DNA from: Lindgomyces ingoldianus
Lineage: Eukaryota; Ascomycota; Dothideomycetes; Pleosporales; Lindgomycetaceae
DNA: 64,000 bases
NCBI RefSeq assembly: GCF_010093535.1
Contig: NW_022985168.1
Coordinates: 124,001-188,000 of the forward strand
Direction of reading: 5' to 3'
Shown: piece after piece, positions 46,506-58,929 of the stretch
How positions within the stretch are numbered: position 1 is the first letter of the stretch
How the letters are laid out: every line of letters starts with the position of its first letter
The notes under the pieces: generated by a model
The model's database searches: none
Told to the model about the DNA's origin: nothing
The model's input: only the letters and a program-made list of their open reading frames with translations
Translations under genes and position numbers: made by a program

Positions 46506-47503
46506 TTATGCAGTCTTGAACAAAGGCCCTTTCCACGCCCCAGCAACCGCCTCTGCAACCAATTTATGAATAGCCTGCTACTTTCAGTCTCAAACCTGTT
46601 ATTCTTCTCAAAAGGTACTGACCTGGCCTGGATGATAATCATTAAACCACAAGCAAGTCTTCCCATCCGAATTATAGCAAGTCGCATCCTTACTCCCATA
46701 CTTGGTTGGAGCACTGATAGCAGTATTAAATGGAGCTTGAGTGTCAACAACCACAATCTTCGCCCCTCCATGAGAAGCCACGAACTCTGCCGACCTCTGC
46801 ACAAGAAGCTTGTTGAACTGGTCGATGACACCGGCTTCTGTGTCTTGAGCTGCCTTCGATTGTCCCAGCATCATGGGGGACTTGTTAATCGGGGGCACGT
46901 TCAGTAATACAAAGTTTCTTGCTCCTGCACCAAAGACTGTTTCGATCTGCCCGAAATAGCTGTCCATAATCTGCCCTAGTAGCACCGTCTCGTTTGCCGA
47001 ATAGTATGAATTTCCCACATCATTTACACCTAACCAGACTCCAAAAAGCGAGTTGTCCGCCGTCCACGCCGCATAGGACGGCTTGCTCGCGATGCTATCC
47101 CTAAATTGCTTCACCTGGTCGATGAAGCTCTTTACTGTGGTCTGGAAGGGCTTCACGAGCGATGCATTCACCGTTGCGCCACCATAGGCGAAGTTGAAAG
47201 AATAGGTGAGAGAGGCGTTGTAGTCGTGAACCAGGTCCCCAATCCAGTTTGCGCCTCCAGAGGTGGTCCAGCCGGGGAACGCTGGGTTTCCGAGGGGATT
47301 GGAGGCAGACGGCTTTGTCGATGAAACGTCGAAGCCTGTCTGGCTGTAGGAGTCTCCGCTGGAATACAAGTGTAAGTTATTTTCATTTGCCAATGGTAGT
47401 GCACTCACAAGGTGATAAAGTAGTTCACAGCTTGAGCAACATTTGCCCAGCTGAACACGGTTAGAGCCAGGGCGGCTTTGACACAGGTGCGATTGAAGCC
47501 CAT
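46506..47503 (-). CDS. Secreted GDSL-type esterase (CE16-like acetylesterase)
   Basis: Three exons, 47503-47409, 47358-46623 and 46574-46506, give 299 aa. A signal peptide ([20 protein letters not shown]...) precedes the catalytic block [10 protein letters not shown] carrying the nucleophile serine. Block III appears as [12 protein letters not shown] (oxyanion Asn), and the C-terminal NDYHPGQ supplies the Asp-His pair. The protein ends [14 protein letters not shown], typical of fungal CE16 enzymes. These remove acetyl groups from hemicellulose oligomers outside the cell. The introns are 50 and 48 bp; the last exon was placed by phase and by the conserved ending. Asn-x-Ser/Thr sites are frequent, consistent with a glycosylated secreted enzyme. 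Confidence 0.9.
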
Positions 47504-50500
47504 TGTGAACGACAATTGTGAACGAAAATTAATGCTCCATACATCCAGGAAGTCTGTTAACTTAACTCTTCTCTCTCGGGCATTTTACGAATCTCCCAGA
47601 TATGAACCCTTCTTCCACTCATTGCAGCACTCGAACCCACCAATCAGGTCTCGTTGAATCTCTCTTCCAAAGTCGGTATTCACGGGCAACCCTAGCTCTA
47701 CGGAGGATCTCGCTCCTGATGAACTTCAGGAACGCCGCGCTTTAAGGTTGATCCATCCTGGCGCTCAACCCTGCCACTGGATTCGCTTAACGCTTTCCCT
47801 CTCGTTCGCTAAAGCCCGTTCATTTAATTTAACAGCTTTTTGACCCGGATTGACGCCTTCAATCCTCGAATCACGAGAGATGGTCGCTATGTTAGCTTAT
47901 GCAAGGGTAAACTTTGCACAAATGCGAATATCAATGACAAGATTAAGATGGTAATAATTAGATAATTTCTCGATCTAGATCAGGGACTAGAAACCACGTG
48001 ATTCAGCGGTGTGATAACTTGCTAAGCTACTTTCTAAGTCAAGAAGGAGAACTAGAGACAATGCGTTACCAACACCATTATACAGAATAGGTGTACTAAT
48101 TCAATTCAGGAGGATGACTAGGGCAAGTTTGTATCTCGCCAAAGAACGCAGCCTGGACAGCTGAACTGGCCGGTCAATCCAGAGCTGAGAACTCTTTTTT
48201 TTCTTTACCATACAGTGAGAAACACTTGTGATGAACGCCTTTAGTACCCTTTGTTTCGCATACTAGAATTTCAGCCTTCACGTTTTGTTAAACCCCACTC
48301 GTAGATTCTCAGTCTCTCAAACGCCACTGGGTATTGACCGAGTACCCAATCATTCTGACCAGTACTGTTACTTACAAAGGTGTGGGCTTGGTGGAATAAT
48401 CGAGAGCCACAACGCTGGCTGCAATATCTGCACAGTAATCTGGAGCCGATTTCAATTTCCCGAGAAACTAAACCCATTGTTTTTTTTGCTAGTGTCCAGA
48501 GCAATCCAGAAACGGAGGACTAGTTCTGGAGTATTTCAAATGCGGAGATAATGTGAATCTCTTGGAAGAGCTTTTTGGTAGGTGCAGAGATGAGGAACTG
48601 GATTGATTGCTAAAACAGTGTACCTAAGGGTCTATATATGGAAAGGAGCGGGCTAGGAAGCAAGTGACTAAGCAACAGGTAGAACAAGGACCGTAACAGG
48701 CAGTGTATCAGGGTGTGGAAGTACATCATCATGTGGCTCGAGCTCGGAGATCTCTGTAACTGCAAACAGATAATGGTGTGCTGCTAGTGATGAACTTGTA
48801 TTATGAACTTAGCCAGTTTCGAACCCAAGTACAGCAAATTATCACATCACGTAAACCATAACCAAAGTAGTTAGAGAACTATCCGCTAAGCCTCTGGCTA
48901 GAACAAGGAGAGAGTTACTAGGATGCAAATTTCTACCCCAAAGTACCCTGTTATGTTCCACGTTAGGTGAGAAGATGTTGTAAATTTCTCTTACCGTGCA
49001 CCCTCTTAAGTGGCTTTTAGCTGCATTTTCCTCACTAACTTAAGCTCTCTAATAGTCCATCCACTTTTCCAACCTCCTTGTAGGCGCTCTCTCAGTCGTC
49101 CGCAGGCTTCGTATATTCTTTTGTTGCCCGCATCTATATTCAACTTTGCAAAGCCCGATCCTTCGAAAGGCCGACAAGAGCTTGTCTACAGACTCTGGAA
49201 CGAGAATGTAGATATCATAGTCTTGCGACTTGTGGATGTCGATTTTGTTCGCTGCTGTTGGCTTCTGTAGCTGTGAGCTCCACGGGTATTTCACCTCCCA
49301 TCAAAGGAGCTAGAACAGACCAAAAACTTAGCCATATTGGGTTGATTGTCCGAACTCCTATTCAAGGGAATTTTCAAATTCCCCGTCAACTGTCGAAGGA
49401 TAATGCTCAAATACGAGATATCCTCTGGGTATCTCACTTCACCCAGCACTTTCTGATCCTTTCGATACGGCAGGATTTTCAAACGCCTTCTCAAAATCCT
49501 GTGTCTACAATCTACACGGCCCTATTCTTCTTTCCTAGAGAGGGCTGTTTCAATTTCGAGAACCTCAATCTGGGATAGTTCGAAGCAAACGCCATTCCGG
49601 GATAAGGGGTGGACTGTTCTCCTATTCTTTGTTATCGTCGCGCTCTTGATTTTATGATCCATAATTGATAGACTCGCACTCCGCCAGTTCTTCATTGACA
49701 GCGACCCAGTTCCAACTTGGCGTACGGTATTCAGGGAATCGCCCGTGTTGAGTCACTTGGAGCCTGAGGTATTCTTTCGGATTTGGCCACTTTGACGACT
49801 TAACCTAGCATGAGGGAGGAGCTTCAACACAAAGCCGTGGTGTCTTTTCGGGAAACTACCTCTAGTGGTTCAAGATACTCATCTTCGCATTTAGCAATGG
49901 ATACGAATTCCCAAAGGAGACCTTGATCTGTGAAAATATAAGGTCCGCCTTGACAAAAGGTTCCCTTGGAAACACTATCGTCGTTTTGTGACAGGACAGT
50001 GTGAGAGACAATCTGAAATAAATCTAGACAAAGAATCAAGCTCAACCAAAACGGCGCGGCCCTCGGACGGGCGAACACCCCAAACCTCAAACGGGAAAGG
50101 CGTTTCGACACCTTCCTGACTCATCCCAGCTGCAGCATCTGGTGCAGAAGCAGCGTAGAGCATCGGGAGAGAATTTTGGTACACAGGCTTTCTTCTCGCT
50201 GTTTCCTCATCCTAATCATCTAGGCAATTCTGAATGGAAGTATCCACCCAAAGATATTATGCTTCAATCTTCCTTTCAATGTGCATAGTGTCTTAAGCCA
50301 ACCTCGGCATTTCCTTAACTGGAAGGCGTTGCTGAAACTGATCAATTTTTCAGGAGAGAGAAGAACTTGTTAGACTTTACCCAAGGAATAGCCCACAGCT
50401 ACGCAACAAGCCTTTGCGCACTAGTTACCATGGTACGAGGCGAATCGCTTATAGAATCAATCAAGCATGTTGTAATTTAGGTTTGCTGGGGTATACCGTA

Positions 50501-51815
50501 CGTCAGGCGCCCAACTTTGCACTGAGCGAGCTATCAAAGTGCTATTTCAAGAGAGAGGTTACTGTTTCTTGGTCTTCTGAACAACAAGGGGTCAAGTTCG
50601 GGTAGGGCGGCGCCTGTAAACTCATTAACGTGAGGAAAATAATGAGAGAAATACATATTTCAAGTTGACTTAACCGCGTACCTTTACCTGCAAGTAGTCT
50701 CAATTTAAAGTTTGGGTTACTCCATGTTTCTAGAGACTGCCTTCGACAGCGGTCAGCATAAGATATATGCCAACCAACAGTCCCATCAGCCATATTCATT
50801 ACCCCATGACCTTCAGTAGTGACGTCCCTATGCAGTGTGTCGCGCAATGCTTTCCCATCGCCATAATGCACGTGTTGAGATTCAGCTCTGGGGGTCTGAA
50901 TCAATTCAATTGGTATGCCACACCTCTCACCGCTAATCTGGCGAGAGTTACAGAGGCCTGCCGCATCAGCTAACCTTTCATGGCCGTCTTTGCGAATACT
51001 GCTGACTTTTTCCTGCACTTGAAGCAGCGCGACGTTCACGTAGGGTTCTCAGTCAGAGGCTGCAGATCAACACTATGCACAGAGTTACGGCTGAAGAAAA
51101 GCATACCTAATTGGTGTAGTCGAAGTAAAGTTAGGCCTTCGTCAGACTTTAGCCCAATTGTGCTAAATCGACCGCCTCAGTCGAGATTCAGCTACACCCC
51201 ACAGATAATTCCAATTCTCTATTTCAGGAAAGTATCTGCAAGTAGAATGTATACACATTCCATGGAGCTATGGCGGACTTAATTGAGAAGAGTTTCGTCC
51301 GCATGTTTGGGGTAAAATTACTGATGACTGCAAAATGCAGGGGGCACGAGGCTTGGCATGGAGTTAAGACGGTCGACGAGAGCCATTTAGACATAGCGTA
51401 CGAATTTGGTAGCTGAGGCCGGGAGAGACGAACTAACATGTCAGGATGGAATGACAAAGGTTCTCTAACATCACAGGGACTGGCTTAATTGAAGCTTCGC
51501 TTACGCCAGCGACGGACGGACCACTCACGCGACTTCACTCCTATTCGTTGGGTCTCCAACCAGCGCGGGGCTGTTGGCGATCGAAAGAGTTTTGGAATCG
51601 AACGTTCGCCGCTATGTGTTTTGCACTAGACCCAGAAACCTTGGCACGATGGGCCTAGCTGGGCGACATTGCCGGCCATACCTCAATGACCAAGGGATGC
51701 ATCCTAGCGGCACAGGTATGTGGTATAAGAACGCTGGACCTCGCCTCAGCAGCTCATCCTTCTGTCCTCCTCGAGTATACAGCCTTTCCGGTTGATCGAT
51801 AAACAGCACCAAGTC
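47504..51815. other. Gene-poor stretch with possible decayed fragments
   Basis: About 4.3 kb without a gene I can support. Coding-like scraps occur. On plus near 48390-48460, GLGGIIESHNAGCNICTVIW resembles the Cys-rich start of HET-domain proteins. On minus near 50170, LPMLYAASAPDAAAGMSQEG stands alone. On minus 50542-51039, an open frame contains YGDGKALRDTLHRDVTTEG and MADGTVGWHISYADRCRRQS, followed by a possible donor. None extends into a recognisable domain. The region right of 51.5 kb should hold the aldehyde dehydrogenase promoter. Confidence 0.35.
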
Positions 51816-53593
51816 ATGCATACCCAGCTTTTCATTAACAATGAGGTACCTTACAGTCCCCTGCCTAAAAAGGAGATTCTGACATTGAGCTAGTACGTCG
51901 ATGCCAAATCAGGCGAGACCCTGAGCATCTACAGTCCCCATGATGAATCTCTGGTTGCCGATAAGGTTCAAGTTGCCGGCCAAGCTGATGTAGATGCTGC
52001 GGTAGCCGCTGCAAGGGCAGCATTCAAAGGCCCGTGGTCTAAGTTTACTGGGCCACAAAGGACAAAGGTCATGCTCAACTTTGCCGACCTTCTTGACAAG
52101 CATGCCGCTGAAATTGCGCCGTTGGAAGCGAACTCCATGGGAATGCCACTTCAGGTAGTGAATATGATCCTAGGCATGACTTCCTCTGTTTTCAGATGTA
52201 AGTTTACCCCCGACTTTGGTCCTTGAACTTGTATACCACTCGTGGAGTCGGCCGATTCTGATGGTGATCTAGACTACGCAGGCTGGACCGACAAGGTCAC
52301 CGGAGAGCAATACCCTGAGGTGGACGGAGTCTACAAGGCAAGCGTCCTAGAAAGCATCGATATGTCTAGAATCATGATACTGACCCGCTGTCCTTGAAGA
52401 TCGTTCAATACGAGCCCGTTGGTGTCTGCGCAGGTATTGGAGCATGGAACGCGAGCCCGATGTTCTTCGGAGCCAAGGTTGCTGCTGCTATGGCAGTCGG
52501 ATGCACTTTCATCTATAAGGGTTCTGAGAAGAGCCCCTTGGGAGTACTAGCCCTTGGTGACTTAGTGAAAGAAGCGGGATTCCCCCCAGGTGTCATCAAT
52601 ATCATTTCCGGAGATGGACGGGCTGGGTCCATGCTGGCTTCTCACATGGATATCAACAAAATCTCCTTCACCGGCTCCGTGTTCGCTGGAAAGAAGGTCC
52701 AAGAACTAGCTGCCAAGAGGTAAGATCTGAGAAGGAGACGTGTCACCGTCGATGACTGACGTCTAAAAAGCAACCTCAAGCGTGTGGTTTTGGAGCTTGG
52801 TGGAAAATCTCCCTCAATCATTTTCGACGACGCCGATATTGAAAATGCGCTGGTCCACCACTCTCAGAACTTCCTTTTCAACACTGGTCAAGCCTGCATT
52901 GCGGCTTCGAGAACGTTTGTCCACGAAGACATTGCACCCAAGTTTATTGAGCAGCTGAAGGCACGGTACGAGCAGTTTGCCCACACAATCGGTGCGCCAC
53001 TGGATCCAAAGACATTCCTTGGTCCGTTGGTTGACGGAAAGCAGTAAGTCTTGCAGTGGTATTTCGTTTATTGGTGAGAATGCTCATGCGTCGACAGATT
53101 TGAGAGAGTAATGAGTTTCCTTGAGATTGGTAAGACTGAGGCCGAGCTCATCACTGGAGGAAAGCGCCATGGAACTTCTGGATTCTACGTTGAACCCACC
53201 ATCTTCCTCAATCCCAAGGATGATGCCCGGATATACCGCGAAGAAATTTTCGGCCCAGTAATAACAATCAGGACGTTCAAGACGGAGGAAGAGGCCATTA
53301 GTATGGCGAACGATACTAGCTATGGTTTATCATGTAAGTTTCATCCTCGACTGAACGCTTGAAGAAGACGCGCTGAATTGACAAACATGAAAGCTTGCAT
53401 CTTCACCGCATCTACCAGTCGTGCCTTGCGCGTTGCGAAGCAACTCGAGGCTGGCATGGTAAACATCAACAGCTCGCAGACCTTTGGAATGGAGGCACCA
53501 TTCGGAGGATTTAAGCAGAGTGGCCTTGGCAGAGAGGGTGGTAGGCAGGGACTAATGCATTATGTTGAAGCTAAGACGATCTCAATCAAGTAA
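51816..53593 (+). CDS. NAD(P)-dependent aldehyde dehydrogenase
   Basis: Seven exons, 51816-51845, 51894-52197, 52273-52337, 52400-52719, 52771-53043, 53098-53333 and 53394-53593, encode 475 aa. The protein begins MHTQLFINNEYVDAKSGET. It contains the general-base glutamate 248 in VVLELGGKSPS and nucleophile cysteine 282 in FNTGQACIAASRTF, 34 residues apart as in class 1/2 ALDHs. Later blocks EEIFGPVITI and APFGGFKQSGLGREGG are intact. No targeting sequence is seen, so it is probably cytosolic. Intron 3 uses a GC donor (AAG|GCAAGC). It could process aldehydes made by amine oxidase, but it lies 10 kb away on the other strand, so the link is only suggestive. Confidence 0.93.
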
Positions 53594-54675
53594 GTCGGCA
53601 GCTGAAAGCCGCAGGCTAAATTTTAGCACCGCTAACGAGAAGCAGCATGGCAGTTTAAAGATGGCTGAGAGTCTGAGGAGGTATATGACCAACGACAACG
53701 GAGAGTTTACAAACAAGGAGAGAAGGATACAAAGATGATTCCTCAGGTTTGTTTGTTGCCATAATTTCAGAAGTGAAGATAAGAAATGAATTTGAATCCT
53801 TTGCAACACGTCCACGTGCAATGCATGTTGCAGGCATGGACCTTGAGTGAATGCCCTGGGCTAGCTTAATTCCAAGGCCGAAAGGTAGCAATGAGGGAAC
53901 GGGTGGAGATGGCTTCGGAGCCATCTCGGTCGTCATTTGTCGCGTCAACTGATCGTAGCTTTCCTTCTTAAAACATAGGATAAGCAGGATGGCCTAGATG
54001 GTAAAGTTGAGGCTGGGATAAAAACGGGCGGGAGGCATGGCTTTGTCGAGGATTGATGAACGACCCGTGGAAGGTTCTACGGTGCATTGGGCAGGCCGGA
54101 TAAACTCAGGCACCGATGGCTGCAGCCACCCAATGAGGAGTCACATGTCACTTGTGCCTTAACAGGCATCCTGCTGCCCTGAGTGGCCGTCGAACCGCCA
54201 GGTCGCTACGGCTAGCCATGAGATTCCACGAAAGCCTGATGAGGCTGGCGCTCTCTCGGCCAGAGGAATTTGGCTTTCCACCATGCCACTCTGCGCATGA
54301 TAAGGAGGGGCTTTGCCTCTCGATATTCCCAGCCTTCCGGCACACCACCAAGGGTCTCAGCCGCCCGGACTATTGAGCATTGCGGCGCAGAGTCCAACAC
54401 TTGAACTAAGATCTGATCTCACAGCTTCAGGGCGCCCGCGCAGTACACCGCTTTGCTTTTTGAGTATATATATCGGCCTGCAGCATGATCTCCGGCTAGA
54501 CATGACGGATCAAGGCCTTGGTACGTCCGATTCGTGGTCGTCTGTAGAATATCCACAGCCGGGCGTCGCGGCGTACTGACGGAGAACAAAAGACGTGCGA
54601 AACTCGACCCTGTCTGCCCTCAAAATCTCCTGTCCTTCTGCCGAAGTCCTCGATTCTCCCTTCCATTCCGACCGA
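53594..54675. other. Intergenic and 5' region of the next gene
   Basis: No gene recognised. An ATG at 54502 opens a short frame (MTDQGLGTSDSW...) that could be an upstream exon of the following gene if GTACGT at 54519 were a donor, but this is not needed. GC content rises again here, marking the return to gene-dense sequence. Confidence 0.35.
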
Positions 54676-56015
54676 ATGGGGCCTAATCCTTTCCTCGATG
54701 CCGACACAGAATGGTCTGATGAAGAGGAATTGATACCCAAGAGTCGCCGGAAGACCCAGTACGTCCCTCCCAATGGCAGCGCACCCAGTAGGGCTGCTGC
54801 TGTAGCTGCGGCAGAACACTGGCCGCAATCCTCATCATCAGAAAATTCCCCCAGCCCCAATCGGAATTCGGGACGTCCCCTCAATGGCTCCCCGCTCATC
54901 CCACCAAAGTCTCCATCGCGGCCGGACATCAGACCGGGTAGCAGCCAGGACGATCTTGTGGAACGATTCTACCAGGTCACAAGAGAGCGTGATGCTCTCC
55001 GGAAACAGCTCCAGAGAAAATCAATGGGTGCGCATGGAATACCGCGGGAGCAGTCAGTGATATACAAATCGGATGAGAAGAGCCTCATTGAGGAGCTACA
55101 GGCTCTCCGTTATGAGATTCGTAGTTGGAGCGAGCAGTACTTCAGTGGCCCACCTTCCTCTCGAAGCCGAAGACCGCACGTCCACTCGTCCAAGGAGCTG
55201 TTTGGTACGCTCACCGACAACTACCAGACATATCTCAAACACTCCCAGGATCGGCCGCTCCTCATTCAGGCCTTCGTGTGGAGTAGGCTCCAGCATCGCA
55301 TATTCAGCAATTTGTTTAAAGGTTGTGGATATGTTTGGGCTGGAAAGCTAGGCGAAAGGAAGCTCCGCCCAATTAACGATACACTGCGCAAAGGTAAGTA
55401 AAAGTTTCAAAATTTGGCGTTCGATCTCAAGAATGCTGATTCTTCTCAGCTGTAAAAAATGAAGAAGATGCCGAAGAATACCATCGGTGGAGGGCTATGA
55501 CTGTCAACCTCCTTGTTCCACAAGTAGACGGCAAATGGAGGCCCACGTTCGACGCCGCGCCTGTGCTCAAGCGAATATCCCGGTTCTGCAGTAGACTGCG
55601 GAGGAAGCTGCGACCATTTGCCACTCAGAGCTTAAGGCACGGGAAAGATCAACTTCGCACAATAGTCTCTGCAGCGGTCGCTCTGGACCTAAAGATGAAA
55701 CGGCAAAGGGCAGATTACCGCTTCGTCACTTTTACAGGTGGCAAGTCGGGTGAGCTCTTCGGCTATGGCTTCTACGACTCCGAGATGGAGGACATTGAAG
55801 AGGACAATGATAAGCCTAGGAGAGTCGAGCTCTCGCTGGCGCCGGCCCTAGAAAGATGTGGGAATGCCAACGGTTACGTGTTCGACCAAAATTTCATACT
55901 CGTCAAAGCGGACGTGAGCTGTAAGCGGCTCGAGAAAAAGCGGCCTCCTAGGAAACCTCGAGAAAATGGGTATAGAGCGGGAATGCGGACTCTTTCGAAC
56001 TTATGGAACTATTAG
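54676..56015 (+). CDS. Hypothetical protein, fungal, unknown function
   Basis: Two exons, 54676-55393 and 55450-56015, give 427 aa from the first in-frame ATG; the join is ...LRK|AVKNEEDAEEYHRW. The N-terminal 90 residues are acidic then Ser/Pro-rich and disordered (MGPNPFLDADTEWSDEEEL). A short coiled coil follows (LVERFYQVTRERDALRKQLQ). A helical, tryptophan-containing region spans about residues 135-240 (LQALRYEIRSWSEQYFSG, YLKHSQDRPLLIQAFVWSRL, IFSNLFKGCGYVWAGKLGER) and continues in exon 2. The C-terminus is basic (RLEKKRPPRKPREN). I recognise no named domain, but the helical middle, with its regular Trp/Leu pattern and constitutive-looking exon structure, supports a real gene. Confidence 0.72.
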
Positions 56016-56336
56016 GGCACGAATTTATATTGCATAATGCATATCATTGTACCGAATATGACCCAAGCCTATTCGCTCTCCTACTTTGATTATTGTTCCG
56101 GGTACCATGCCTAAAGGGATTCTGTTCGAGAATACGTCCCTGCACCACCGATAGGGTGCTAGGTCGCGGTGGATACCTCAGTCGCCAGCTATAGAGTGTA
56201 CCGTCAAACAAAGTGTAATGCTCTCTGGGGCTCCAACATTCCCAGCTCAGGTACCTCCTTTCGTTCCAACGACTCCGGCTTTCGACTCCCTCTGCAACTT
56301 GTAACGGAGTGACCACCGCTTTCGCCAGGATTCTTT

Positions 56337-56588
56337 TTGTTCAGAATATCGGATAGGCTGAGGGTCAGGCTCCTTTGGACCCAGCAGTGTTGCCAGCGCA
56401 TCTCGAGTCTCGGAATCTCGGATAGGCAGGGAACCAGGCCGTTCTGAACCCAGCTATTTTAACGGCGTATCTAAAGTCTCCGGATTCCTGATGAGCAGAG
56501 AATCAAGCTTATCTGAGCCCACTTGCCTTTCTGGCGTGGAAGTAATCTCAGGGAACGGTATTGAGGTGCCACCCTGGAAGATTATCCC
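56337..56588 (-). repeat. Four diverged 69-bp tandem units encoding 23-residue repeats, in a decayed frame
   Basis: The minus-strand frame from 56639 starts with DEGQDEGQNEGPPETP and then contains about four units of 23 codons starting at 56588, 56519, 56450 and 56381. The clearest are GSDKLDSLLIRNPETLDTPL, GSERPGSLPIRDSETRDALA and GPKEPDPQPIRYSE. The shared pattern is G-x(8)-I-R-x-x-E-T. The second unit ends in TAG (56454-56456) where the alignment suggests Gln (CAG). The frame continues open afterwards to LQ-rich sequence near 56290. This is a relic of a protein with 23-residue repeats; the family is unknown. Confidence 0.6.
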
Positions 56589-56639
56589 TGGGGTTTCAGG
56601 TGGGCCTTCGTTTTGACCTTCGTCTTGACCTTCGTCCAC

Positions 56640-57151
56640 GAAGTAGAAAGGGGTTGTGCGCTATCCTATGACAAACGGCCAGTTTGATAGCAGTTCAGCT
56701 ATATAGGCATGCTTGTCAATACGACTGACAGCAGCGGCACACTGAGATACGAAGATGATCGAATCTGATATTTCCGAAGACAGACTGGATGATTGTTCTC
56801 ATGGCAGTTATTCTTCTTTAAATTGCTCCACTGTCACTTACTCCTGACTTATGCAAGTATGCTTGGTCGAGTTTCCAGTGACTTCGGTGGCTTTTCTCTT
56901 TGGTCCCCATTGTTAGAGATCTTTGGGGAACAGCTGATAATGCACGAGACAAAAATTTAAGAATGGACACACCAGTCATAGTAGAGGACGTATCGCGGAA
57001 TTTTGTTCCTGACTTGGGGAGCGGGCCAAGCAGTTAATATGCCTTTCTCATGGACAAGAGTGGCGTCTATTGTGGTGCACTTTTCCGGTGACGCACTTTT
57101 CGCGTGACGCCCCTCAGATGAAGGGATATTTTAAGTGATCTCATATCCTCG
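56640..57151. other. Short gene-free stretch between relics
   Basis: Nothing recognised. Confidence 0.35.
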
Positions 57152-58030
57152 TTGAATTCTAACGGGACTTCCTCAGACGGAGCCGGTAAGCTGAAGCTTG
57201 AAGAAGTAGGTAGGTTAAAAAGCCTTGGAAGTATCTCGGTTATCTCACGTACTCAACCTTCTTCGACTCTGACAATGATTTCTTGGTGTTTAGGTGATTC
57301 GGTAGGTCTGCTGAATACGCGGGTGTTGCTTTTTCTACAAGACTAAATCTTTTTGCCAGAGCAACAGTTGAAAGAATTGGACAATTATTATTCAAGGAAG
57401 CAGGCACGTGATATTCATAATGGCTCGTTTCATTAAGAAGCAGTATCAGAGAGAAAGAAGCTTTTAAAGGACCCTCATATAAAGCTTAAAGAATACAGCA
57501 AGTACACGCTAATTGGTTCACATATTCCAAGATCTAAGCGCCCGGATCCTCTGGACGCGCTCCACATTCAACAATCCGCCATTCGTTCACAACGGAGAGC
57601 GGCAAAGAAAGACATCGAAAGCCCCAGCAACTGGTTTCATAATGCCTAGAATGCCATTCTGGATGAAGAAGCCGTTTATATATAACATCCTTACGATCTC
57701 TTCTCCCTAGCCTCCAAACCAACCACACCCCTTCGGCAGTTCCTCGAGCGCTCACGCCGTTTCCGGCTTCTCCATATTTGGAAAAAGAAACCTCTAGATT
57801 ATGTCACTGCCTACTACACATACACCAAGACTTTGTACTACGGGTCTGATGCACGAACTGACCGTTTCGTCGTCGTCACCATTACTTTCGTCTGGTTGAT
57901 CATGCTCATTGCACCTCTTTGGATTTTAGCAAAGACCAGCGGGATAATGAAGAGACTGGGAGTAGTCACGGGGTTCGTTGTATTCTTTGTGGCACTCATT
58001 GCCTTTACAACGGTTGCGAGGCGCGTTTGA
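57152..58030 (+). pseudogene. Decayed DUF6594 membrane-protein gene
   Basis: One frame reads through the whole interval with stops at 57344-57346, 57434-57436, 57647-57649 and 57683-57685. Conserved pieces in order are DSVGLLNTRVLLFLQD, FLPEQQLKELDNYYSRKQA, ERKKLLKDPHIKLKEYSKY, HPYDLFSLASKPTTPLRQFL and ERSRRFRLLHIWKKKPLDYV. The membrane end follows: RTDRFVVVTITFVWLIMLIA, PLWILA, MKRLGVVTGFVVFFVALIAF and TTVARRV. A piece in another frame just before (YLTYSTFFDSDNDFLVFR) supplies the DUF6594 N-terminus, so a frameshift is also present. This is the standard layout of the fungal DUF6594 family: N-terminal LLxLQDEI helix region and C-terminal hydrophobic helices. It cannot give a full-length protein. 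Confidence 0.72.
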
Positions 58031-58929
58031 GAGTTTGGCTGCTGCTGCTGCTGCTGCTGCTGCGTACGTGTTGTGTTTCGTTCCTCTCTTTGGAATTTCG
58101 AGAAAATTGTGACACCCTTGTCGAGGCCTGGCTGACCTTGGAATCGATCTTTAGATATTCTACCGTCTTGGTCGTGTTTTTGCAGATTGCTAACTAGAGA
58201 TAGCATGGTCTTAATGGGATCCGCAATGGAAACGGACAGACAAACCCTTTTGCATACTGGATACTATGAATAAGTGATAACTTGATACAAAATGAGTATA
58301 GAATCTGAAGAATTATCTCAGTGTTAAGGCCCATGTGAACCCAGGACTCTTATTATCGCACATTCTTCCTGAGCTGAAGATTCCGTCTACCAGCAATTGC
58401 ACTGTAGAAGCCACTAAAATAAACTGAACAGTAAATTCGCCGTGGATCAAGAAAATGGAGGAAGGATTAAAAGATACAGAGCTAACTGCAGCTCTGTTAC
58501 TGCCTGTAAGATTCACCTAGTAGCGTGGTGGGGTGTGAATTTAGGTGTCGTTCCGAATCAGGAAATTCGCCAAGACGTATTCGGCGACCCTTGCAAATGA
58601 TCGCCGCTAACAATTCACTTTACATCCACGACAGACACGAAGCTTCCACACTTGAATATTTTTCCCCCGCTACCTCGTCTCACGCCTCTCCAAAACCTCC
58701 AGGAATACTAGTGCACATCAAGCTCGGCCTCGTCCCTGCCTGACGTCGCAAAACCCAAGTCTTCCCACGCCTCTTCTGCTCCGAATAATTCCCAGTCCTC
58801 CGCGGAAAACTCTCCACCTCCAAGCTCCCGCTGCAGGCCTCCACTCTTCACTACCACCCATACGTTCTCCCACCGCGACCAATATACTCTCCGATAATCA
58901 GATCCCAACAACTCCACTCCGCCGCAACT
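58031..58929. other. Intergenic with a trinucleotide repeat
   Basis: A (GCT)n run of about eight units at 58038-58063 begins eight bases after the pseudogene stop. The rest shows no gene and contains the promoter of the TRAPP subunit gene, including pyrimidine-rich sequence from 58.6 kb. Confidence 0.5.

Noticed and set aside
50542..51039. Minus-strand frame of 165 codons considered as a gene
   Set aside because: It starts at GTG, has no recognised domain, and the downstream continuation after a possible intron meets stops; noted only as a possible fragment.
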